Shown here: one piece after another, positions 47,197-57,749 of the stretch
Layout: each line of letters starts with the position of its first letter
How positions within the stretch are numbered: the stretch's first letter is position 1
DNA from: Mercenaria mercenaria
Lineage: Eukaryota > Mollusca > Bivalvia > Venerida > Veneridae
Direction of reading: 5' to 3'
Assembly: GCF_021730395.1 (NCBI RefSeq)
Contig: NC_069362.1
Location: forward strand, 43,976,501-44,040,500
Length of the DNA: 64,000 nt
Notes under the pieces: generated by a model
The model's database searches: none
What the model was told of the DNA's origin: nothing
The model's input: only the letters and a program-made list of their open reading frames with translations
Position numbers and translations under genes: made by a program

Positions 47197-47322
47197 TGTG
47201 TTTACGAATCGGATAGAAATACCCGAGAGCACATGCGCATTGGGCAGTAATGAGGCTTGCCGAATTACAGCCCATGCGCAGGTGGCCGAGGGACGGATAT
47301 TTCCATCCGATTAGTAAACACA
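47197..47322. mobile_element. 126-bp hairpin MITE
   Basis: TGTGTTTACGAATCGGATAG ... CATGCGCATTGGG pairs with CCCATGCGCAGGTGG ... CATCCGATTAGTAAACACA. No ORF, no clear target duplication. Confidence 0.75.
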
Positions 47323-48960
47323 TGACTGATAATTTTTCTTGCATATCGTCAACATGTTAGCATTTTATTCTAGCAGATTATTTTTCTTGCATAACGTATT
47401 TTACAAATAACAGGTAGAAATATTTTCTTTGCAACACTTCTTAGAGTAGAGCGCGGGAAATTAACGTCCGTAAGCAGAAGTGACGTCATGATGTTTTACG
47501 TTACACACAATAATAAAGTTCCACTTAAGTTTTATCGTTTGTAGGGTAACGTTATGTTCTTAAGGTAAACTAACGTATTTTGAATCGAGAAATATACTAT
47601 AAGGAACGGAGAGAAACTATCAAGGTACCTGCTTTTTTCTTATTTTTACATAAACAATATATTATCAGTGCATGAGAGTCATCTTGCATGGGGGGTGGGG
47701 GGGGGGGGGGGCGGGTACTGAAGTATTGCAAGTATTACAGAAGTACCTGATTTACTGGTTTAGGGACAGGAGTGTTTTAACAAATATAATTTTACTATTT
47801 TTGTTGCAATAGCACTCAAAATATGTGTCCATTTGAAAAAGACTTATTCCATGATGTAAAAGGTCCTTATTTTCCTCCATTCACAAGCCAAGTTGGAAAT
47901 TTCTTGAGTGGTACTCCCAGAAATTTGGAAATATATTGTGTTATTACCAGATCCGAATAAGTTTACTATTTCTGTTGCCACTGCAAAGGAGGTTCCACGA
48001 TGATTTGTCTAATGCTCAAGTGAGCTAACAAACAGAACTTCAACAACATACCTGGACATGTATAAATATCTTTTCTAGGAGCATTTCTCTACAATAAAGC
48101 ATAGTATACAAACTTGTGAGATAGGGTTTCAAGCAGTAACTGTTGTCCTTCTTTTGTTGTGTAAGCTAAACACAAATGTATACAGCAGAGTATAGCTACT
48201 TGCAGGAAGGTCAGTAGAAGTGCTCTGGCATAGCAAAATCACTTGTCAACCCTTCTCTTTTTAAATGTTTCAGGTACACAGGTCTCAACCATAAAACAAA
48301 TTCTTTCATAATCTTAATGCATTTTAAAATACCGCCAAAATATTCTGTAAATGTTTGCATACAGTATTCTCACTGTTTATTATAGTTTGTTCAGAATGAC
48401 GACCTTGAGAATATTTTTCAAACAGGTTTTTATTATCGTCTGAATTAAGACACCAGGTATAGAGCAAGCATCGACATCTTAAGCGATCATTCGCGTTCAG
48501 ATATTGTCTACTATTACAACAAATAACACAACATTTCACTGGTTGCCTCAGTATATGCACAGGTGCCCATGTATAAAGTTTGTCCAATGAACTACGTTGT
48601 AACAACCAATGTGATTTTCATTAAGGAAGGACCACAGTCCAGTTATCGACACCCTATAATTCCTATTACCACAAAAATTCAGCAAACTATACCAGTAAAT
48701 TTGCTCCACAGTTACTAGCCACAGACCAACTGACAATTTATTGTTGAGGAAAATATCTGCAAACTGCAATGTCACAACTCTCCCATTTCAGCCAAGTCCT
48801 GTGTATCTGGCACTTAGCATGTTAACAATTACCATTATTTTTAACTTCTCCTTAGCAGGCATGCTTTCATTTTGTGCATGCGTACCCACTGCTGAGCTTT
48901 TCCTGTCTTTTTCAGTAACGTAATATTTAGGTAACTTTGAATTAGTTTAATTAGTTTAAA
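47323..48960. other. Gene-free stretch with poly-G tract
   Basis: A poly-G run lies near 47690-47712. Otherwise no gene or repeat that can be supported. Confidence 0.4.
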
Positions 48961-49007
48961 CTTATTTATTTAACATCTCTTGTAGAGCCAAGTCCTTGTA
49001 ACTTATA

Positions 49008-51728
49008 TTAACTACTCTTGATGACCGCTTCACGGTCACAGTCAAATTCCGCTGATTCGAACCAACAAACTCTGAATGATGAGTCCGACCTTGACCTCGT
49101 CTGAAAGGGTTTGACCCAAGATACCTACACAGACAGACAGACAGAGGGGATGTATAAAATCTACGTGCTAAAATCACAGACATTCAACTCATGTTTTCTA
49201 GCACCAAGTTAGCAACTGGTTAATAGTACGTTCAAAAGTAGTTCATTCTGTCTAAAAATGAAGTGTTACATACCCTTTGCCAGAAGGCTGTTGTGTCTTT
49301 ATAGTCATACCGAAGTTCATCACCCTTGTACACATCTTTTAGTGCATAAATTGCTAATTTTGGTCCTGTAAGACTGAGTTTGACTTTGCAGTTAGGCCTT
49401 CGATGATCGTCATTTATCATCCGGCCACAACCAGATGAGTGTGTTGCATTAATGCTGAAAACACAGGCTTCATATTTAGCAACAAAGAAAATTGCATGAC
49501 ATCATCTGGGATTCATCCCAGATTTTTTCTGTGAAATCTTAGTGTGTGACTGTAGAGACACTGAATAAACACAAAATAACAAGCCAAATTTAAACCTGTG
49601 ACCTTAGTAACCCTTATTTTTAAATTGTCTGTTCGGATGGCAGCCTCAACTGCAAGAAACATCAAACAGTAGAGTGTTGGTAAATTTCTCTAGTCTTGTG
49701 ACACCTGCACTCTAAAATTACAATGTGTGTACATCAATTACGACAGGAAATCATGTGCAGTTAAAATGGAGAACTGTACACCGTCTATACAATACACTGT
49801 AAAGGGAACGAAATAAACACAAGAAATACTAAATGGGGCATCAATCTGCCGAGGTTCCAAATGGAGTTGCAGAAGCTGATTTTCCTTATGTAGATGAAGA
49901 AAATTTTTCATTGTCACTGCCTTCAATAGTGATTGATATACTGGATTTTAAGTTAAATAACAAAACCTAAAATAAAAGAAAATTCTGTAACAATCATTTT
50001 CATGTTTGTAAACAATGATAGGATGCTAGCTTCAGAAGTTGTTTAACCACTTGCGTTGATGGCCAGACAGCCAGTGGGCAATCACAACACGTCATCTTAG
50101 TGCAAAAACGTAGTAACTGCCTATATAAACTATATAAACTATATACAGTTATTACATTTTGCCACTGAGGTTTTAGTTCATCATTTATGCTGAATAATAG
50201 AATATACAAATGATACCTTTGAAACAGATTAGGTTAATGTTAATTTACTTACCAGAACTGTTTTCCTTCATGATGGAAGAAAAAAAGGAAGCTTCCTTTA
50301 TCATGTGGAGTATTAAACCTCTGTATACCATCTTTCCCCGAGATCAGCTCTTCTTCATAGTAACAAACCAGCTGTCCCTTTTCAAAAGTGTCCAAGGCAA
50401 ACACACCTGAACCTACACAGATGACAGAACTGAATTATATAAATTTAAAGGTGTCCTATCTGACATGTGAAGGACATACTGGAAGAATTTCGCTGAATAT
50501 AAGTGAATGAGTACTGCAAACCACATATAAGCCCCCATCCAATTTAGAGCCCTAACTGATGCCATAGCCACAGTTAGCTTTACCACAGCATAACTCAATT
50601 TCTAATACAGGTCATTTACAGTACGAAGCAAACTACTGAATCAGTTTTTGTCGTTGTTTGACAATAATCTGTAGTAGTACGATTTGTTTTTGCAATTTCT
50701 GAACATCTCACTTCTGTATTGCAACCTTTTTGTCAGTTTTCCTGTTCAAAAATCCCTGTAGTGACTTTATCTTAATCTGCTGTAACATAGATGGTTTTTG
50801 CATAGCGTGGCTCATTTACCAGGCAATTTTCCAGGCAAATAATCAACAGCCTGAAAGCAACCTTCTGAGCAGGCAGTTATAAAGGTCATACAATAATCAG
50901 CTGTAGCACAGTTTTTTTCCGCTCAGGTTGTTTGGGGTTTAACCCCGTATTAACAGTCAAGAGTCATTTAACGGCAGCCTGATACCTATCGTGTCTCCTG
51001 GGTCTTTTTACCAGTACACGCCAACTCCTTGCATGCTAGTAATTACACAGTCAACTACCCCACTTGAAACAGCGGTGGGTGGTGAAGAACGCCACAGGGA
51101 GTTGTCGCCACCCGTGCTCAAATCCGCGACCCTCAAAACGTGGGCCCATGGCTCTACCAATTGAGCTAGTCGGGCAGCTTTTTTCACACAGCATGGCTCA
51201 GTTTCTATACAGATCATCTACAATTTGCAGGATTAAATATAAGTCAACATCTAAACTCCAATATCATTTTGAATGCCAAATGTGTCAAAAAATATGCTTG
51301 TCATCGAGTGCAAATCAAAAACAATGTAGACATTGATAGTAAGAAATTTATTTTAGTTTTAAGTGAATATCTCTAAGTAATAATTATAATTGAATTAAAC
51401 ACAAGTGTAGACTGGTACAAAAAAATTAACTGGAACTTACTTTGGATAGACTAAAAGACATGTGGACCAGCATAGAACCCTTCACAAAAATATTTAAGTA
51501 AAAAATATGCATAATTAGAACCGTCAAAATTCAAATCACGAGTTACGGGGATTTTTTTATCTGATGTGAATACTGATACTAAATAACTACAGTAAGATTA
51601 ATTAGTATTTCCAAATCACTCACATATAACTGTCAATAAACTTCACTTCTAGAATTCCTTTTTCTTCTGCCGACACACAGTCAGCGTTCTCCTTCCCTTT
51701 TCTTGGTCTCATCTTCACGTTTAAAATA
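49008..51728 (-). CDS. KMT5A-like SET-domain lysine methyltransferase, four exons
   Basis: Exons on the minus strand: 51728-51624 (ATG at 51712-51710; reads MRPRKGKENADCVSAEEKG), 50429-50253, 49454-49274 and 49124-49008 with the stop at 49010-49008. Donors are GTGAGT, GTAAGT and GTATGT, and each acceptor is AG. Coding total is 564 bases, in frame, giving about 187 residues. SET features run across the joins: GSGVFALDTFEKGQ (N-terminal SET), GSFLFFFHHEGKQFC|INATHS, then the substrate/SAM core GRMINDDHRRPNCKVK and DVYKGDELRYDY with the catalytic-region Tyr. The family transfers methyl groups from SAM to lysine, classically H4K20. The nearer acceptor at 50413 would put exon 2 out of frame, so 50430 is preferred, adding five residues. 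A SINE lies in the first intron. Short, divergent NDDHRRPNC replaces NHSxxPN, so activity is uncertain. Confidence 0.72.
50921..51178 (-). mobile_element. tRNA-derived SINE in intron 1 of the SET gene
   Basis: On the minus strand: head with box A CTAGCTCAATTGGTAGAGCC and box B-like GGATTTGAGCAC, then a body, ending in ATACGGGGTTAAACCCCAAA. Flanking T-rich sequences around both ends are similar, but a precise target duplication is not clear. Confidence 0.78.
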
Positions 51729-51834
51729 CTGCAAATATAAAATCATGTTTACATGCAAACACCAATCAGTGATATAAATCAAGTAGATGCATCTGTGAAA
51801 CACACACTACACAGACAAGATACTTTTAAGTCTA

Positions 51835-52145
51835 AGGCCATAAAACTCTGCAATGCCTAGCATTTGGTCATCAGTCCAAATTTCATATCTGCATCTCTGT
51901 TTTAAATTTGTATTTTTAGAGACAGTGGCTTTGAAATGACCTTGACCAGAAACATCAACTCATTGCACTTAGGCTTTTACGTAGTCAGCCCATCTGTATC
52001 TCTTACCATTTTAAAGTGCTTTTTTCAGTGACAGTGACCTTGACCAGAAACTTACTAACTTTATAGCCATAAGCCTAAATGTAAGATCTGTACCTCTTTA
52101 AAGTTCTAGTTTGAGTAATATTGACCTTGACCAGAAACATTGCTT
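51835..52145. repeat. TGACCTTGACC-bearing repeat, about three units
   Basis: Repeated AGTGACCTTGACCAGAAAC blocks spaced about 85-110 bases, the reverse of the AAGGTCA motif in the arrays at 0-0.3 and 10-11 kb. It is followed near 52200 by ATATCGTTCACCTGAGTTCA, also seen at 12.7 kb. Confidence 0.6.
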
Positions 52146-52404
52146 CAAAAACAATAGTGGTCATGTACTATTGTAGTCAATTTTTGAAGACCAATTATTC
52201 ATATCGTTCACCTGAGTTCATCCTGGATCTATATATAACTGGAATTTACAGAGCATCTGTATCTAAACCTAAATTTGCAGAAGAACAGCACAACATCTTG
52301 ACAACTTTCTACATGATTAATGTTCGAAACACTGAATATGGTATTAACACCCTTATGCATGATGCAGTGTGCAGTGTTAAAATGTCTTAGAACCTGTGTT
52401 TAAA

Positions 52405-52640
52405 TTAACAGTATTTGCATTCAAACGGAAGTTCGTCTGTATTGCCCAATAACTCATCTGCCAAACATTTAGGGTGAAATCTGCATCCACAATTGGTGCA
52501 TGTACAGTTTTTCACATGCATAGCAGTAACGTGGACCTTGTCGTGCAGGGTTGTCTTTGGCACCCAAAATTCGCTTGCAACTCTTGACAAGCTCATGCTA
52601 TTGTTACATGAGTCGTCGCCTCCTCTAACAGAGTCGGATT
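52405..52640 (-). CDS. Gene fragment: psq-type HTH end plus PHD-finger-like C-terminus
   Basis: On the minus strand an open stretch reads LSRVASEFWVPKTTLHDKV, like the second half of a psq/Tigger-type helix-turn-helix. It then reads CTCTNCGCRFHPKCLADE ... LPFECKYC-stop, like the C-terminal half of a PHD zinc finger (C-x-C-x2-C-x4-H-x2-C ... C-x2-C). Upstream sequence contains stops, so this is either a last exon or a decayed fragment of a domesticated-transposon-type gene. It lies about 700 bases upstream of the SET gene's first exon on the same strand. Confidence 0.4.
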
Positions 52641-52695
52641 ATATTACACGTTTAAAACGAGCCAATATGAATGAAAGCAAGTTGGACTCATTTCA

Positions 52696-52772
52696 GAAAG
52701 TAGTAGATTTATTTATTTGTTACTGTATCTATTTTTATTTATTTATTTATTTATCTACTTATTTATTTTTAA
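52696..52772. repeat. (TTTA)n microsatellite
   Basis: TTTATTTATTTA-type runs with single interruptions. The Phe/Tyr/Leu-rich frames here are artefacts. 52780-55420 contains no gene that I can support. Confidence 0.85.
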
Positions 52773-55424
52773 TCTAGCTCTAGTTATTTGCTTCAAATAT
52801 AGTATAAGTCTTTACATATACTTATTTTGGATAAACTGTTGCTCATATATAGATTGTTTGGAATCCCTTAGCCACACATTAATTAACATTAATAAGTGTG
52901 TCTAATTCCGAACGGCTTATTTGAACTTTCAATGTTTTGCATAATGAGAAATGCAGTTAATTCCCTTCCCAAAATAAAAAAATGTGTTCGGAATTACCCC
53001 CCTGTTCGGGATTACCCACATCCGCTCTAGTATATATATGCCGTAAAAATAACAGAATAGTGTTTCCTGCAGGCCTTTTCAACATGGTGCAGCTGCCCTT
53101 CAAACTGCCCGTTTGCCCCACGTGCCCTTTTATTCTATGAGGCTTGTGTATTTATTTTGACAAGAGCCTTTCAAAACCAGTCTGGATAGCCAATGTCCGC
53201 GGGATATGTTCCGTGTATTGTACCGTCAATTAGCGGCTTTGATCAACAGGTCGACACGTGGGTGCATCAACCGTGAATGACCCTGATTAAGAACTGACAG
53301 GATTATGCTATCAATTACTGTTTTATGATACTTTAATTGGGGACAGTAGATGAAAATTTGTTGTGTTTAGCACGTCGACGGTGAAGCTACATGTAGCCTT
53401 TTTATCGAAGGTATGATTGAAAACGGTCAATTAAACGATAATTATTTTAAAAGGTTGTAATCATTTAAAATGTAGATTGATTGTCGCAGTCATTTTCGAT
53501 GCGCTCATTAGGCCTTTGAAAATAAGATTCATTAAAATCGACTGATGTCTTGATTTATAATTACGAAGTCGTACTTTCCAAAGCACATTCATGACACGTC
53601 GATGCAGAAGTCGCCGCCATCTTGAAAATTTGAAAACGTACATCGGTATGAAAATAACCAATAACTTAGCGATTAAGTTATAAAAACTGATCGAGATTTA
53701 AATGAATAACTAAAAATGCAAGGCCCTAGTTTTGTTTTCGTAAATACTTTGTCAAAATGATTTTATAAGGCCGAAATTTAAGATGAAAGTGCACGGACGC
53801 ATGCGTCAAGCAAGCCGAAATTTTGAGTTATTACCCGCTATGAACCATAGGTATTCACATTTATGTTTATATTATACTGTATGATTAGATGGAAAAACAG
53901 ATTCATAGTCAGTCATTGTATGTATCGCAGAAACTTCCGAGCAACGGGGGAGTGATAAAAATAGTGGCAGACGATCTAATCTAGCAAATTTCACAGCATG
54001 TACTTTTTACAGACAGATGACGTCATAGCATGCGCATTGGGTAAGAAACAAACACTGACGAAAACAGGACGGTGACGAATTCGGGACGAACAACGATATC
54101 ATATATGGTGAAGTTTATATTTACTTACACAAATGTAATAGGCAGGACCACCTGAAATTCTGTCGGACCAGCAGGTCTTCAAGCCACCATGGAAAAAAAA
54201 GGTAGTGTCGAGCCCTGGTAATTTGAATGTTCAGCATAAATCTCATACGTTTTTGTCATTCGACACAGAAAGTTAAAAAAGCTGGGCCAGGCGTCTAGAG
54301 TGGGGTCCATACACAAAGTGACACTGCCAACAGCCACTTACAAAAGTTACAGTTTTCTAGAAGTATTTTTGATGAAAAACATGTTTATCTTGTAACATTA
54401 CAACACAAAGGATCCACGACTCCACGCTTTTGAATGATACAAGATACCCACTGTCATATTTATGAATACAGGTGTTCTATTTTCCTTCTGTCCTCATAAA
54501 AGAACCTAAAATTTTTAAATCTTGTTCAAGTTGTTGAGATAACACCAATATTGACGGACCTTTCGAATAACACTCACTGGACGCCATTTTCTAACGAGAT
54601 TTTAAGTACATTACGCATGCCATTATTCAAAAATAATTTAGACTTACACAGCACGTGTCTGCTGAAATTTGTGAATAGCCCAGTTTGTGTACAGTATCTG
54701 AGGGTCAAGTTCGTACCGGTCGGAAAAAATGCGTTTAGTTCTAAGATTAGTAGTCATAAAAAACATGTAACAATAAATGTGCAAACATTCGAGAACTTCA
54801 GAACTCAAGCTTATCTTACCAATTTTCAGAGGACATCTACCACCATTTTGGTTCTAAATTTAGACTCTAGTAACTAAATTACGGTATCCGGCCTAATACC
54901 GGAATTGTGTTAAACAGTGTCTCTATGTTTGGTTATGGACTAACTTGAGGTAAAATGATATAATTGGCCAATAAAGTAGTACCTACCTCTAATTTTGAAA
55001 CTTTTTATTTGCATATATCCAGTGCGTCCACAACTGACAGACTGACCGGCGAAACTGTAGTCCATGTTTTAACACCTTACCATTCGGATTACTCCGGGCA
55101 TATACACTTGTAGCTGTCTTGCAACGAAAAAATCCGAGAATTCCGACTGGTAGAATTTGCATATTCATTAGCTTATGCACACAAGATTTAAGGGGCAGAT
55201 AATAACCGATAATAAAAATGAGTAACATTTGTGTGTTAACAGACTTGATATTGCCTCTTTATGAGGACTTGAGTTTTTTTTGCATTATCAAGAAGAGTTC
55301 CTCAAGAAGACTCCATATCTTGAAAAACAACTAGAGGACCCGTGTGTAAGTCCTCGAAGCAGAGGAGGGTTCTCGCATCGTTGGTGTGTATACAATAATC
55401 ACGCCTCGCAACGTCTGCTATACA

Positions 55425-55502
55425 AACGCACACGCACACACATACACACACACACACGCACACACACACACACCCCCACACACACACGCACACACACACA
55501 TT
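55425..55502. repeat. (CA)n microsatellite
   Basis: CACACA runs with CG and CCC interruptions, producing His/Thr and Cys/Val open frames on the two strands that are not genes. Confidence 0.92.
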
Positions 55503-57074
55503 TCGAGCCTCGCTTTTGGCGTAGGATTCTTCATGAGCTGGCTTACGGAAGTCAGGTGGTTCTACCAAGGACACCTCGGGTCTTCCTCGACCTTGAAAAG
55601 CTTGGAAGTTGTCATGTGACCTAAACTTGTGTCGGTGTGACGTTAATGCGTAACAGAAAGTTGCAAAACTGCATTTTTTATGCTTTAAACATGACCAGTG
55701 ATGTTAGAAATCAACTTACTGATGCTCTAAAGGCATAACCCTCTTATTTGTAATCATTTTCTGACACAAAAATAATTTCCAAAAAGTATCCCTTAATAAA
55801 AAACATTCAAAAAAAATCCGACCTACCTACCCCATTTTTTTAGCATATTACCGAAAACAAAGAATTGTTTTAGGCCTTAACAAAAAAGCAACAACAACAA
55901 ATGTTTCTAATTGACTAGAATAGTTAGTATATTTGATATTAAAATGAAAAGTAGAACTTATTTTGTAACGTAAGAATTTCCATAATCAAAAGTTGATAGC
56001 ACTACAGTATAGCTATAGGATGATAATTATATGATTGAGTATATATAATTCTAAAATTAAATAAAGGTTATCTAAGTCGCGTATAAAGGGTATCATTCAG
56101 TCACTAATTTATGGCACGTTAAGTCGTCATTCCTTTCTTCGTTTATATCATGTTCACAGGGTTAAAGTTTCACTCCAGATATAATACTCATAACATGTTT
56201 TTAGATTTTAACGACACAGAACTATCAGAAAGTGTGGCCCATTTAAGCAGTCCTTTTCCAGAATTCAGTGCATATAATCAGTAACCTGACAATCGTTTAA
56301 CAGAGTAATATCCATGTTTTATATGCTATTCAGTTTTCATGTATAACAACTCTTTCTTTTTATGATTTGGTGGTGTTTGATTTTTTAAGATATATATATT
56401 GACCTTAGCGTTTTTCATGTATTACTTTCCACGAATAGGTCGTATATTGTCTATTTTTAGTAACCGCTTTTATGAAAAACAGCACCAACTAAAAAATGAA
56501 ATTCATGTGCAAAATATGTAGGAAAAATATGAAAACACAATGAAAAATGCAAGTTTATTTTTATTATTTTACAATATTATTTCTATTATGTTCAGAAAGA
56601 ACATGTTTTAATACAAGCAATGTGCTACAACAATTACTGACAATGACGGGAATCTCGAAAATGGACTTTTCTAAATCCAGTGACATTCTCGTGGTCGGAA
56701 ATAAATATAAATTAATGAGATAATGATAATAATGTTATTTTTTATTACCCGACAAGAAAATAATATATGCGACTATCGGCAAATTATTGGTACTAAATAT
56801 GAAACTGTAATTTTATTCTGAAGCAATATTTAGTGAAGAGAACTTCTTCATAAACGCAACTCATTGTTATCTACACCAGAATGTAGAATAGCCCTTGTAT
56901 CAAGTATAATCTGAAATCTATATTTATGAAGATACATTCATGAAGAAATACACAACCTTTGACAAAAATTTTCACAATGTACGCTTCTATCAACGAAGTA
57001 GTTAAAAAAAGTCCAAATTAAAAAGTTCTCTCGAATAAGGGTCAAAATAAGCCAAAGTTAAACAAGCGATCAAA
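55503..57074. other. Gene-free AT-rich region
   Basis: Only a short scrap near 56205-56290 (AGTGTGGCCCATTTAAGCAG, CAGAATTCAGTGCATATAAT) resembles the inner arms of the foldback family at 25.2 kb. Confidence 0.35.
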
Positions 57075-57087
57075 GCAAAACGTTGCT

Positions 57088-57655
57088 TCTTCTTCTTCTA
57101 TTTAAGTTTAATTAGGGTCCATCCGCCCTTTCGGGCACAGTATAGAATTTTTTAGCAATGTAGAGTATAGACCCCCAGCATGTCACCAGGCATGCCGTTA
57201 AAGATAATTTTTTGAAGCCAAAGTGGTAAAGTGAAATTACTTCTACGCAATTTCCGTAGAGTATAAGCCAAAAATCCAAATAATTTTGAAGCCAAAAGGG
57301 GGTCACTGTCGCTGGACAATGAGACCATATATGACAGATCCCCGAGATGTGCTTGCTGACAATATGATATTGGAGGTATCGCAAGGTCGCCCTAACAAGG
57401 GCGGTTGGAGCCGCAAGTAGCTGGCGTCGTCGCTGTTCCCTCGTCGTGGTGTTGTGTCCTTCCCCTCCTGCACCCCACGTTGAACGTAGGGATTAGGAAG
57501 CTCAGGGGCTTCTCTGCATGCCGTCTATAAACTGCAGGCCGTCACCAAGTAGATACCCTCTTTCACAAACGGTCCCATTTAGAGCCGCCCCCGCCAGCTT
57601 CAGTCAGGACACTGACAGAAAAAGGTCAATATACTTATGACCTAGTTCCGTCAAT
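57088..57655 (-). mobile_element. Retroposon with 13-bp target-site duplication and AGA-rich tail
   Basis: GCAAAACGTTGCT flanks the insert on both sides (57075-57087 and 57656-57668). Read on the minus strand it begins ATTGACGGAACTAGGTCATA and ends CTTAAATAGAAGAAGAAGAA, a simple-repeat tail expected of a LINE or LINE-mobilised SINE. The insert is GC-richer than its flanks and has no tRNA-like head that I recognise. It may be a 5'-truncated LINE 3' UTR or a non-tRNA SINE. Confidence 0.7.
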
Positions 57656-57749
57656 GCAAAACGTTGCTGTGGATGATCACTTTATATAGTTTTGTCGTGG
57701 TATACATGCAGGCGCATTTTCGACACTGATATAAGTTTCTATCCTTTTA

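Noticed and set aside
54551-54877. 108-codon plus-strand ORF
   Set aside because: No domain, no splice support; length is within chance expectation for this composition and window.
55280-55624. His/Thr-rich (plus) and Cys/Val-rich (minus) frames
   Set aside because: Driven by the (CA)n microsatellite; the flanking residues show no family resemblance.
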